From positions 62,001 to 126,000 of the forward strand of contig JBFMFO010000001.1 of the NCBI GenBank assembly GCA_040754095.1: a stretch of 64,000 bases of DNA, in the 5' to 3' direction. Shown piece by piece: positions 16,239 through 25,018 of the stretch (within the stretch, counting starts at the first letter, position 1; every line of letters begins with the position of its first letter). Source of the DNA: QYQD01 sp040754095 (lineage in GTDB: Bacteria; Desulfobacterota; QYQD01). The translations under genes were made by a program, and so were the position numbers. The notes beneath the pieces were generated by a model, which was given only the letters and a program-made list of their open reading frames with translations, ran no database searches and was not told where the DNA came from.

Positions 16239-18047
16239 TTAAAGTGTAAATTGGGAAGAAGGCCACAAAAATTCTTCCGTGAACCTTTTAGCCCATTTTG
16301 TTTTTAAGTAGGTGTGTATTTCATCAGCCGTAGAAAATTGCAATATATCATTTACCACTTCATTAGCCTCTTCCATAGTGGACATGCGAATAATACGTTT
16401 AGCCTGAGGAACCGACAGGGGATTCATACTTAATTCATCAAGCCCCAGTCCCAGTAAAATAGGCATATAAGACGCCTCACCGGCCATCTCTCCACACATG
16501 GCCACTTCAACGCCCCCACGGTGGCCGGCTTCCGCCACCTGCTTTATCATACGAAGAACGCCGGGATGAAGCGGCTCATAAAGGTGGGCCACGTGTTCAT
16601 TTATCCGGTCTATAGCCAGGGAATATTGAATGAGGTCGTTCGTCCCGATACTAAAAAAATCCACTTCCTCGGCCAGGATGTCGGCTATGGCTGCCGCCGT
16701 CGGCACTTCAATCATGGCGCCAATCTTGACCGATCCCTTATACGGTATTCCCTCCCGGTACAATTCTTCACTTGCCGCCTCCAAAATACGCTTGGCTTCT
16801 ACTATCTCCTGCTTGCCGGAAATCATGGGGAACATGATACGCAGGTCGCCGAAACAACCGGCCCTTAACAAGGCGCGCAATTGAACCTTGAAGATGTCCT
16901 TCTCCCTCAGACAAAAACGAATGGCCCGAAGTCCAAGGGCAGGGTTTGATTCGCTTACCCACTTTATTGATGAGGCAAATTTATCCCCTCCTATATCCAG
17001 TGTACGTATAGTCACCGGGTTAGGGGCAATGCGCTCCACTACCTCGCTATAGGCATTAAAAAGGATTTCTTCGGTGGGCAATTCATCACGGTTCAGGTAT
17101 AAAAACTCCGTGCGCAACAGTCCTATGCCTTCCGCGCCATACTCCAGAACAGACGGCAGTTCTTCTAAAAATTCAACGTTGGCCTTTATCTTGATTTGAT
17201 AACCATCGCTCGTTTCCGCCCGGAGATGGCCGTATTTGACTGTTTGTATCCGATAATCTTCGTACCGGCTTTGCCTCTGTCTGTATTCTTGAATGGTGCC
17301 TTCCGGTGGGTTAACAACGACCGTACCCGTCACACCATCGACGATTATCTGATCCCCACTTGAAACCACGCCGGTTATCGTCTCCAGACCGACTACGGCC
17401 GGTATCCCCAGGGAACGGGCGATTATAGCCGTATGCGAGGTCCGCCCGCCTATATCCGTCAGAAAGGCCATAATCCTGTCCGGTTTCATCTGGGTAGTAT
17501 CGGCCGGCGAAAGATCATGCGCTACCACGATTACATTATCTTTAATATCCGCCAGGCTCTCCAGTGAATGGCCGGTCAAGACCCTTAATAACCTCTCTGT
17601 AACAAACTCCACATCATGAAAACGGCTGCGGATGTACTCGTCCTGGATACGCTCAAAAATGGCCTGAATTTCTTTCAGCGCCTTCTTAAGCGCCCATTCC
17701 GCATTAATTTTCTCTTCAGCAATAATCCGGAGTGTTTGGTCGTAAAGCATCTTATCTTTCAGGATCAGAAGGTGGCTGTCTATTATAGAACAGTGTTCTC
17801 TTAACTCCTCCGGGATTTCTTCTTTAATGGCCATGAGAGCCATTTGCGCCTGTTCTACTGCCTCCTTGAAACGCACGATCTCTGCCGCCACCTGTTCATC
17901 GTTCATGAGGTATTCATAAACCACCTTGATCTTGCGGCGATCTATATGCAGCGCCTTACCGATGGCTATGCCCGGAAAAACCGGGACGCCCTTTAATATC
18001 TTGACGTTATCCGCACGCCCCTGCGTATCTTCGACTTCTCGTTTCAC
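16239..18047 (-). CDS. ptsI: Phosphoenolpyruvate-protein phosphotransferase (PTS enzyme I)
   Basis: Takes phosphate from PEP and passes it to HPr. The phosphorylated His205 is in GGRTSHTAIIARSLGIPAVVG. The PEP-binding TIM barrel includes GLLRTEFLYL, GTNDLIQYSLAIDR and the MCGEMAG cysteine loop. 602 aa, somewhat longer than E. coli EI (575). The GTG start overlaps the ptsH stop by 4 bases (GTGA), so the two are translationally coupled. No sugar permease is nearby; a regulatory rather than transport role is likely but not shown. Confidence 0.95.
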   Translation of the reverse strand: MKREVEDTQGRADNVKILKGVPVFPGIAIGKALHIDRRKIKVVYEYLMNDEQVAAEIVRFKEAVEQAQMALMAIKEEIPEELREHCSIIDSHLLILKDKMLYDQTLRIIAEEKINAEWALKKALKEIQAIFERIQDEYIRSRFHDVEFVTERLLRVLTGHSLESLADIKDNVIVVAHDLSPADTTQMKPDRIMAFLTDIGGRTSHTAIIARSLGIPAVVGLETITGVVSSGDQIIVDGVTGTVVVNPPEGTIQEYRQRQSRYEDYRIQTVKYGHLRAETSDGYQIKIKANVEFLEELPSVLEYGAEGIGLLRTEFLYLNRDELPTEEILFNAYSEVVERIAPNPVTIRTLDIGGDKFASSIKWVSESNPALGLRAIRFCLREKDIFKVQLRALLRAGCFGDLRIMFPMISGKQEIVEAKRILEAASEELYREGIPYKGSVKIGAMIEVPTAAAIADILAEEVDFFSIGTNDLIQYSLAIDRINEHVAHLYEPLHPGVLRMIKQVAEAGHRGGVEVAMCGEMAGEASYMPILLGLGLDELSMNPLSVPQAKRIIRMSTMEEANEVVNDILQFSTADEIHTYLKTKWAKRFTEEFLWPSSQFTL

Positions 18048-18325
18048 TGTTCTTCCCCGAACTTATCATTTATCAGTTTTTCAAGGGCGCTGACGGCCTC
18101 AGGCGCATCTTCCCCCACAGCTCTAATCTCGACTTCCGTACCCCTAAGACAGGCCAGGGTCAATATATCCAGGATACTTTTCCCATCTGTCTCTTCGCCA
18201 TTTCTGGCCAGCCGGACATCGCATTTAAAACGGGAGGCCGTCTGTACAAATTTGGCCGCCGCCCGGGCATGGAGCCCAAGTTTATTCCTGATAGTACACA
18301 TCTTACTGATTTTGGGAGCAGTCAT
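18044..18325 (-). CDS. ptsH: HPr phosphocarrier protein
   Basis: 93 aa. The active His19 lies in NKLGLHARAAAKFVQ. The Ser50 region DGKSILDILTLAC corresponds to the regulatory serine site of HPr, so regulation by an HPr kinase is possible. A short N-terminal extension precedes the usual start. ptsI overlaps it downstream. Confidence 0.95.
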   Translation of the reverse strand: MTAPKISKMCTIRNKLGLHARAAAKFVQTASRFKCDVRLARNGEETDGKSILDILTLACLRGTEVEIRAVGEDAPEAVSALEKLINDKFGEEQ

Positions 18326-18329
18326 TATC

Positions 18330-18378
18330 CTCTTATGGCTTTCAGCTTTCAGCTATTGGCTATGAGCTATCAGCTTTG
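18330..18378. repeat. TTTCAGC-word repeat between ptsH and rsmI
   Basis: TATGGCTTTCAGCTTTCAGC and TATGAGCTATCAGC words. On the minus strand the repeat supplies the last codon region and TGA stop of rsmI (AGC TGA). Confidence 0.75.
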
Positions 18379-19221
18379 CTCCTTCCTTAGTTTCAGCCCC
18401 AATCGATAAACCTCTGTTTTCGAGACGCCCAACTCCTCAGCCACCTTACGGACAATACCGCTTAGTTTTAAGTCCGTATTCTCTTGATACCATCTGATAG
18501 TGTTAAGTATTGTATCCTCATCAAACACTTCCTGCTCCCTTGAGCCGTCAAATACCAACGTGATTTCACCCCGGATATCTTTTCCCTCCAGGTCGTCCAG
18601 AACTTCACTCAGCATGCCCCATTTCAGTTCTTCGAACTTCTTGGTCAATTCCCTCGCCAGGAGCATTTTACGGTCTCCTGCCTCATCTAAAATATCCCGC
18701 AGGGTAGCCAGTAGCCGCTTAGGCGCTTCATAAATGACAAAGGTCCTTTTCTCGTAACAAAGTTTCTGTAAGACAGCTTTACGCCTGGACGATTGCCGCG
18801 GTAAAAAACCCAGGAAAGAAAAAGAATCAGCAGGCAGCCCCGAAACACTCAAGGCGGCAATAACCGCCGAAACCCCGGGAACAGGAATAACCCTGACCCC
18901 ATTTTCTATAGCCACACGGATGATATAATAACCCGGATCCGAAATTCCAGGAGTACCCGCATCCGTAACCAAAGCTGCTTTAATACCCAGTCGCAATTTT
19001 TCTAACAACTCTTCACTTTTTTCTACCTGATTGTGTTCATGACAGCTTATAAGCGGGACGTGAATCTGATAGTGGGAAAGAAGCTTGCGCGTCCACCGGG
19101 TGTCTTCGGCAACAATTATATTCACTTCCTTTAATATCCTGAGGGCCCGTAGGGTAATATCCTCTAAATTACCGATGGGAGTGGAAACTACATATAATAT
19201 GCCGCTGTCGGGTGGTACCAT
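18370..19221 (-). CDS. rsmI: 16S rRNA (cytidine1402-2'-O)-methyltransferase
   Basis: SAM-dependent tetrapyrrole-methylase-fold enzyme that methylates C1402 of 16S rRNA. Diagnostic stretches are VVSTPIGNLEDITLRALRIL, AEDTRWTRKLLSHY and VTDAGTPGISDPG. The C-terminal extension ends in a small helix-turn-helix-like segment (KVAEELGVSKTEVYRLG). 283 aa, normal. The stop codon lies in a repeat. Confidence 0.95.
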   Translation of the reverse strand: MVPPDSGILYVVSTPIGNLEDITLRALRILKEVNIIVAEDTRWTRKLLSHYQIHVPLISCHEHNQVEKSEELLEKLRLGIKAALVTDAGTPGISDPGYYIIRVAIENGVRVIPVPGVSAVIAALSVSGLPADSFSFLGFLPRQSSRRKAVLQKLCYEKRTFVIYEAPKRLLATLRDILDEAGDRKMLLARELTKKFEELKWGMLSEVLDDLEGKDIRGEITLVFDGSREQEVFDEDTILNTIRWYQENTDLKLSGIVRKVAEELGVSKTEVYRLGLKLRKEQS

Positions 19222-19224
19222 CTC

Positions 19225-19290
19225 TGAGTATCAAAAATCCCCCCTCACCCCCCTTTAGAAAAGGGGGGATGGGGGGATTTGGCGAATTCA
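19225..19290. repeat. C/G-block inverted repeat
   Basis: AAAATCCCCCC and ACCCCCCTTT face AAAGGGGGG and GGGGGGATTT, a long GC-rich hairpin with a tiny AGAA loop. Related blocks lie at 30552-30625. Between rsmI and the HDOD gene it could act as a transcription barrier on either strand. Confidence 0.75.
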
Positions 19291-19372
19291 TGTATTTAAA
19301 TGCCGTTGCAATAACAATAGAAATTTACTTAGCCCCAGATGAAAAAGCAAGCAAAAAGGATTGAAGGTCGGG

Positions 19373-20377
19373 CTAATCCAGGGTTGTAAAAAAACCGGCC
19401 ATCTTTGTCTTGTCTTCAGCAGTAATCGACTTCAAATCGATTTCCAGGCCAAACGGCCGTAAGGTGGGTTGGATATCCTTTTGTACACCCTCGGCGATAG
19501 AGACGACATCTTCGGGTTTAATAGCCAGATGTTTAACGATTTCCGGTCTTATTTGAGGGAGGCATCTATCACCACTAAACCCCAGCGAAAGGAATTTAGC
19601 CAAAAAATCAGCCAAAAAAATTATGGCTTCCAGACGTATACCGGCATTTCCATCAGATATGGCAATAAGCGGCTGATGGTGATTCTGGATAGCCGCGGTT
19701 AAAGCATCCGGCAGCTTCCAGTGTTGGGCCAGCCAGGAGCCGATTGTAGCATGCGAGATAGTTAATAACTCCTGTTCTATATCCACGAGCGCCCGTTGTT
19801 GTTCCTCTGCCCTGTGCAATGCCTGGTCAAACTTATCCGGGAATACATCATTTAACAGGGTTTTTCCAATGTCGTGCAGCAAACCGGCTACAAAAGCCTC
19901 TTCGGGGACAGGGTAGCGCACTTTCTCCCCTATCTTACGGCCACAAATACCTACGCCTACGGAGTGTACCCATAAGTCGGCCTGGCTAAGACCAAACGAC
20001 CTGGGTTTAGCGAAAAGGGCATCATTGATAGGCAGGCTTAAGGCCAGATTTTTGACCTCATTGAACCCCAAAAGACTTACAGCATGTGAAACCGTTGATA
20101 TTTTACCGTTAAATCCATAATAAGCAGAATTTATAACCTTCAATATCATGCCGGTCAATGACGGGTCATTCAAAATAACCATGGACAAATCAGCAAGCGT
20201 GGCATTCGGGTCTTCAATCATAGACAGGATCTGATTAATCACCATCGGGAATGGAGGCAATTGCTCTATCTGTTCAGAAATAAGCTTAAAGACGGCAGGA
20301 TCAAGTTCATCACTGTTTCCCGTATCGTCATCCAGGTCTATCTCCCACACATCATCTTTGCCGTCCAAAATCATCAC
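19373..20377 (-). CDS. HDOD domain signalling protein
   Basis: 334 aa, one HDOD domain (about 40-240) beginning LPPFPMVINQILSMIEDPNA, with the typical MILKVINSAYYGF and LLHDIGKTLL segments; HDOD proteins usually lack phosphodiesterase activity and act as signalling scaffolds. The acidic N-terminus (DLDDDTGNSDELD) is unusual. It lies 3 bases after the HD-GYP gene, so the two are an operon. The start could be the GTG (20377) or the next ATG; GGAGG is immediately upstream. Confidence 0.85.
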   Translation of the reverse strand: MMILDGKDDVWEIDLDDDTGNSDELDPAVFKLISEQIEQLPPFPMVINQILSMIEDPNATLADLSMVILNDPSLTGMILKVINSAYYGFNGKISTVSHAVSLLGFNEVKNLALSLPINDALFAKPRSFGLSQADLWVHSVGVGICGRKIGEKVRYPVPEEAFVAGLLHDIGKTLLNDVFPDKFDQALHRAEEQQRALVDIEQELLTISHATIGSWLAQHWKLPDALTAAIQNHHQPLIAISDGNAGIRLEAIIFLADFLAKFLSLGFSGDRCLPQIRPEIVKHLAIKPEDVVSIAEGVQKDIQPTLRPFGLEIDLKSITAEDKTKMAGFFTTLD

Positions 20378-20380
20378 CTC

Positions 20381-21358
20381 CTAAGGCCTGGAAACTTTGC
20401 CGATTAGAACAATGAGTTCCTTTAATAAGGCCTGATTCACTTGATCGCTCATCTCATTTTGCATTATCTCCAGGGCTGAAAAACCGGGTAATGCACCTTT
20501 ATAACATCGATTTGTGGTCAGGGCATCAAAGATATCCACTATGCAAGTTATTTTTGAATACACATCTATCTCGTCGCCGTTCAGGCCATGGGGATAACCG
20601 GAACCATCGCATTTCTCATGGTGATTCAGAATAATTTTTGCGCCTGCCGCAGGCAGCGGTGAGCTATCCTGTACGATTTTAAACCCCATTTCAGGATGTT
20701 TTTTAATCTCTTCAAACTCTTCCGAAGTAAGCCGCCCCCGTTTGTTCAGAATGGCCTTATCTATACAGCTTTTGCCTACATCATGCAACAAGGCCCCCAT
20801 TCCCAGCACCTTCATAGTCTGTTCGTCACACAATCTCAGGGCCTTGATTAAGGCCGTTACAAAAATGCAGACATTCACACTATGAGTGTGAGTATAATAA
20901 TCGTAAGACATGATCTTAAAAAAGTTCTGGAAAGCCATCTCATCGCTTATGATAAGGGCTACATGCTGCGCAGCTACTTCTTTGCATATCTCTACATTCT
21001 CTATCCGCGGATCCTCCATGACATTCTCTACTACGCCCTTGCTAAGGCCATAAATTATACAGGCCTTCTTTGATGCCGGTATATTCTGTCTTTCCATCAC
21101 CTGCCGGAGCTGACCGGCCATATAGCGTAACCGTTTGCCTCTATCCGCACCCCGGATAAAAACCGTACCGATTCCGTTATTTTTTAGGCGTACCAACTGA
21201 TCATGGGATAAAAAGAGGTTCGCCTCCCGATAAAGTACAAACCCGCCCTCCCTAATACCTTGCTGCAAATAAATATCAAAATCAGGAGAACTTTCCTCAA
21301 TAAGGGTTTCAAGGGGGATAGGGATAAAAGATAAAGATTCCGGCATTTCCTTAACCAT
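20381..21358 (-). CDS. HD-GYP domain cyclic-di-GMP phosphodiesterase
   Basis: 325 aa. The HD site LLHDVGKSCIDK and the second site HHEKCDGSGYPHGLNGDEI give a complete HD-GYP domain, the family that hydrolyses c-di-GMP. The N-terminal about 100 residues resemble the region preceding many stand-alone HD-GYP enzymes. It is divergent from motA, whose sigma-28 promoter lies in the shared gap, so turnover of c-di-GMP next to the stator genes makes sense for a swim/stick switch. Confidence 0.9.
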   Translation of the reverse strand: MVKEMPESLSFIPIPLETLIEESSPDFDIYLQQGIREGGFVLYREANLFLSHDQLVRLKNNGIGTVFIRGADRGKRLRYMAGQLRQVMERQNIPASKKACIIYGLSKGVVENVMEDPRIENVEICKEVAAQHVALIISDEMAFQNFFKIMSYDYYTHTHSVNVCIFVTALIKALRLCDEQTMKVLGMGALLHDVGKSCIDKAILNKRGRLTSEEFEEIKKHPEMGFKIVQDSSPLPAAGAKIILNHHEKCDGSGYPHGLNGDEIDVYSKITCIVDIFDALTTNRCYKGALPGFSALEIMQNEMSDQVNQALLKELIVLIGKVSRP

Positions 21359-21422
21359 CTCCCTTTAAACCCTCTTTGAAACTCTTCGGCAACTTTCAAC
21401 CAAATCTTCAAACTTTAACAGC

Positions 21423-21450
21423 TAAAGTTTCTAATGAATCCTGCCGATAA
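21423..21450 (+). promoter_or_regulatory. Sigma-28 (FliA) promoter of motAB
   Basis: TAAAGTTT (21423-21430), 12 bases, GCCGATAA (21443-21450): a full match to the FliA consensus. The predicted transcript start is about 45 bases before the motA ATG at 21503. It places motAB in the late flagellar class. Confidence 0.9.
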
Positions 21451-21502
21451 CAAGATGTAAAACCCCGGAAAATAAATACCACTGATAGCCGCATAAGACA
21501 TT

Positions 21503-22291
21503 ATGGATATAGCAACCATCGTCGGTTTAATCTTAGGCATAGGCGCCGTAGTCGGCGGACAGATACTGGAAGGCGGTCACCTGGGCAGCATCACACAGGG
21601 AACCGCGGCCGTCATTGTCTTCGGGGGGACATTTGGGGCTGTATTTGTCAGTTTCCCTCTTAAGGATATTATCGGCGCTATAAAAAGCATCGGCACCGTA
21701 CTGAGCGAACCGAAAGAGGAGCCTTATCAAATTATCGCCCAGATAACCAGCTTTGCCAATAAGGCCCGCAAAGAAGGGATTTTATCCCTGGAAAAAGACG
21801 CCCAGGATATACAGCACCCCTTCCTGAAAAAGGCCCTCATGCTGGCCATTGACGGTATCGAACCAAAGTCTATCCGCGAGACCATGGAAACGGAATTAGA
21901 ATATACGGAAGAATACGGCGCTGTAGCCGGCAAGATATTTGAGTCAGCCGGCGGGTATGCGCCAACCATCGGCATCATAGGGGCGGTCCTGGGGCTGATC
22001 CATGTTATGGAAAACCTTTCCGACCCGAGCAAGCTGGGGCCTGGTATTGCCTGTGCCTTCGTAGCTACCGTCTATGGGGTGGGTTCGGCCAATCTGATCT
22101 TCCTTCCCATCGGCAATAAATTAAAACTAAGGAACCGCGACGGTATAATTACCAAGGAAATGATGCTGGAAGGGGTGGTGGCCGTCTCCATCGGTGAGAA
22201 TCCACGGATTATCGAAGAAAAGCTTAAATCCTTCCTGTCTGAGGCCGCCAAAGAAAAACCACTGCCCCAGGCCGTACGCGAGAAAGGATAG
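21503..22291 (+). CDS. motA: Flagellar motor stator protein MotA
   Basis: 262 aa, four membrane segments: two near the N-terminus (IVGLILGIGAVVGGQ and IVFGGTFGAVFV) and two after the cytoplasmic loop (GAVLGLIHVMENL and CAFVATVYGVGSANLIFLP). The MotA/PomA family signature around TIGIIGAVLGLI is present. With MotB it forms the ion-conducting stator. There is no clear ribosome site before the ATG. motB follows after 6 bases. Confidence 0.95.
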   Translation: MDIATIVGLILGIGAVVGGQILEGGHLGSITQGTAAVIVFGGTFGAVFVSFPLKDIIGAIKSIGTVLSEPKEEPYQIIAQITSFANKARKEGILSLEKDAQDIQHPFLKKALMLAIDGIEPKSIRETMETELEYTEEYGAVAGKIFESAGGYAPTIGIIGAVLGLIHVMENLSDPSKLGPGIACAFVATVYGVGSANLIFLPIGNKLKLRNRDGIITKEMMLEGVVAVSIGENPRIIEEKLKSFLSEAAKEKPLPQAVREKG

Positions 22292-22297
22292 ATAACC

Positions 22298-23053
22298 ATG
22301 GGCAAAAAGAAAAAACACGAAGAACACGCCAATCATGAACGATGGCTGGTCTCGTATGCGGACTTCATCACCCTGCTGTTCGCCTTTTTTGTTACCATGT
22401 ATGCCTCGTCCCGCGTGGATGGCCAAAAGATGGGCTATGTTATGGACTCCATCCAGCGGGCCTTCGGCGCTATTCCCCTGTCGGAGGTAAGTGGAGGAGG
22501 CCGGAGTATAATACCCGGGGCAAATGTTCCGGCCCAACCCAGTTTCGTGAGCGATAAGGGCGCCGGGTATAAAGAGGCAGAAATGAAGAAGGCCGCCGAA
22601 GAAATCAAAAAATCCCTGGAGGCCAAGGAGAAGGGATTAAATCAGGCCGTCAGCATCTCTATCGATGAACGTGGTATGGTTATCAGTATTGCGGACAAGG
22701 TATTTTTTGATACCGGTCTGGCCACCATCCGCGAAGATGTAAAACCCGTTCTGGACGAGATAGCCCGGACCCTCTTAAGAGCGCCTAATCACATCCGCAT
22801 TGAAGGGCACACGGACAATGTACCCATCAATACACCCCAATTCCCATCCAACTGGGAATTATCAACTGCCCGGGCCTCAGCGATCATCCGGCATCTCTTA
22901 ACATACCATCCGTTTGACCCCAGAAAACTGTCGGCTGCCGGCTACGGCGAATATCGCCCGGTAGCCCCTAATGATAACGAGGACGGACGTTCTAAAAACA
23001 GACGGGTGGATATAGTCATACTGAACTCAAAGGGAGAAGGAGAACCGGAGTAA
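22298..23053 (+). CDS. motB: Flagellar motor stator protein MotB
   Basis: 251 aa. A basic N-terminus is followed by one membrane helix with the ion-binding Asp22 (SYADFITLLFAFFVTMYA), a linker and a C-terminal OmpA-like peptidoglycan-binding domain (RIEGHTDNVPINT, NWELSTARASAIIRHL, NRRVDIVI). Complete and of usual length. The ion (H+ or Na+) cannot be decided here. Confidence 0.95.
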   Translation: MGKKKKHEEHANHERWLVSYADFITLLFAFFVTMYASSRVDGQKMGYVMDSIQRAFGAIPLSEVSGGGRSIIPGANVPAQPSFVSDKGAGYKEAEMKKAAEEIKKSLEAKEKGLNQAVSISIDERGMVISIADKVFFDTGLATIREDVKPVLDEIARTLLRAPNHIRIEGHTDNVPINTPQFPSNWELSTARASAIIRHLLTYHPFDPRKLSAAGYGEYRPVAPNDNEDGRSKNRRVDIVILNSKGEGEPE

Positions 23054-23054
23054 A

Positions 23055-23125
23055 GTTGCGAGTTACGAGTTGCAAGTTTTTTACCTCGTAACCTGCGAAC
23101 TTGTAACTCGTCACTCGTTACTCTT
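23055..23125. repeat. ACGAGTT-word inverted repeat
   Basis: GCGAGTTACGAGTTGCAAG faces CTTGTAACTCGTCACTCG around a short spacer, forming a hairpin between the convergent motB and sensor-kinase genes. The same word family occurs at 40700-40780 and 52430-52520. It may serve as a two-way terminator. Confidence 0.8.
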
Positions 23126-24952
23126 CATTAATGTCGTCTCTACGGCCTCCATAAGCTGGGCGATCTTGAAGGGTTTGGTAAGATAAGGGTTTTTTGTGCT
23201 CTCCAGAAAGGCGTGGACTTCAGCGTCAAAAGTAACTCCTGTGGTAAATACTATTTTTCTTTTATACAACGGTTTGTTCGTCTCAATCCATTTAAAAAAT
23301 TCCATGCCATCCATGCCGGGCATTTTAATATCCGATATGATTAAATCGAATTCCTTGTCAGCCATCACTTTCAATGCCTCATGCCCATTCGACACCCTTG
23401 CGACCTCATATTTACCTTCCAGCAGTTCACTCAAAAGAAGGGAGATGCTTTCCTCATCATCAATAACCAGGATGGTCTTGCGGACTCCTTTTTCCGTACT
23501 ATCGCCGGATGAATATCTATCTTGCCCGTGGTCGGCTTCAGGCCTGTTTAAAGGTAATTTAACCTGAAAGGTCGTCCGGCCCGGCTCGCTGGTCACTGAT
23601 ATTTCGCCTCCATGTTCCTGCACGATGCCGTGACAAAGACTTAATCCTAAACCTGTGCCCTTGCCTTCGGCCTTAGTGGTAAAAAACGGATCAAAGATAA
23701 TCGGCAGGATTTCCGGAGGAATGCCGATACCTGTGTCTGAAATTTCTAATATAATATCTTTCTCATCACTCAGCGAACAAATGGTTAATTGTCCGCCCGT
23801 CCCATCCATGGCCTGAAAGGCATTTTTGATTATATTCAGGAAAACCTGTTCCATTTGATGAAAATCGGCAAAGATATCCGGCAGATCAGGTTTAAGATCC
23901 AGTTTCAGGGCAATTTTTTCATTCTTAAACTGATATTGTAACAAGTTTAGGGCATTATGGATGACTTCATTGATGTCAATACGCTTCCTCTGCGGTTTTT
24001 CCTGACGGGCGAAGAGGAGAAGCGATTCCACGATCTTTTTAGCTCCCATAGCCGAATTGGCGATAATCTCAATTCGCCGCCGGTTCTGAGGATCCAGCGT
24101 AGAATCCCCCATCAGTTCAGCATAGGCCAAAACCGGGGTAAGTTTGTTGTTTAATTCATGGGCAATCCCGGCAATAAGTCCACCTAGTGAGGCCAGTTTC
24201 TCCGAACGTATTATCTTATCCCATAATGCCTTTCTTTCTCTTATGTCCCGGCATATCCCTACCAGAGAAGGCTGATCATCCGTATAAGTCCGCGTCACCC
24301 GAATCTCTACAGGGACATCTGCCCCTTCTTTACTTTTAAAATGAAACTCTTCCTGGACAGAATCTCCATTTTTGGTCAACAGTAACTGCTCAAATTTAGG
24401 ATAAGTCCCGAGACCGATAAAATATGTAAAATCCCGGCCTGTTATATCCTCCGGTTTATAACCCAACATGCCGGCAAAGGTCTTGTTCGCATATACCAAT
24501 TTCTTATCCTGCAAGACAAAATAACCATCGTTTATTTCTTCTACGAGCAATTTGTATTGTTCTTCAGTTTTCCTGACCCGCCGGGAAAGATTGACCCGAT
24601 CTATAGCCCTCTCAACCGTCAATTTCATGACGTCAAAATTGAAGGGCTTAACTATATAGTCATAAGCGCCTCTGCGCATAGCCTCTACGGCCGAGTCCAG
24701 AGAGGCATAACCGGTCATGGCAATAACTAAGGTCTCAGGACAATGTTTGGCCACATGATCCATCACCTCAAAGCCGGTCAATCGGGGAGTAACCAAATCC
24801 GTAACCACCAGGGCATAAGGACCTTTTTTCAGACACTCTATGCCGCTCTGACAACTATCGGCGGTTTCAACCACGTAACCCTCACCCGAAAGAAGCACCT
24901 TGAGGCTGTCACGCATCCGTTTTTCATCATCAATAATCAAAATATTATACAT
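23111..24952 (-). CDS. Hybrid histidine kinase: REC-PAS-HisKA-HATPase-REC
   Basis: 613 aa. The N-terminal receiver has Asp52 (VVTDLVTP). A PAS domain (about 130-240) precedes the dimerisation helix with His265 in GIAHELNNKLTPV. The ATPase has the N-box (NIIKNAFQAMDG), DTGIGIPPE and GTGLGLSL. The C-terminal receiver has LIISDIKMPGMDG. There is no membrane segment, so it is a cytoplasmic phosphorelay hub. It belongs to a signalling cluster with the HDOD kinase and cheZ; its target is unknown. Confidence 0.93.
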   Translation of the reverse strand: MYNILIIDDEKRMRDSLKVLLSGEGYVVETADSCQSGIECLKKGPYALVVTDLVTPRLTGFEVMDHVAKHCPETLVIAMTGYASLDSAVEAMRRGAYDYIVKPFNFDVMKLTVERAIDRVNLSRRVRKTEEQYKLLVEEINDGYFVLQDKKLVYANKTFAGMLGYKPEDITGRDFTYFIGLGTYPKFEQLLLTKNGDSVQEEFHFKSKEGADVPVEIRVTRTYTDDQPSLVGICRDIRERKALWDKIIRSEKLASLGGLIAGIAHELNNKLTPVLAYAELMGDSTLDPQNRRRIEIIANSAMGAKKIVESLLLFARQEKPQRKRIDINEVIHNALNLLQYQFKNEKIALKLDLKPDLPDIFADFHQMEQVFLNIIKNAFQAMDGTGGQLTICSLSDEKDIILEISDTGIGIPPEILPIIFDPFFTTKAEGKGTGLGLSLCHGIVQEHGGEISVTSEPGRTTFQVKLPLNRPEADHGQDRYSSGDSTEKGVRKTILVIDDEESISLLLSELLEGKYEVARVSNGHEALKVMADKEFDLIISDIKMPGMDGMEFFKWIETNKPLYKRKIVFTTGVTFDAEVHAFLESTKNPYLTKPFKIAQLMEAVETTLMKSNE

Positions 24953-25018
24953 TTTTGGGCCTGTCTACTCCTCCATGAGTAATAATCCCGTATGTGGTGC
25001 GATCAAAACCCATATATA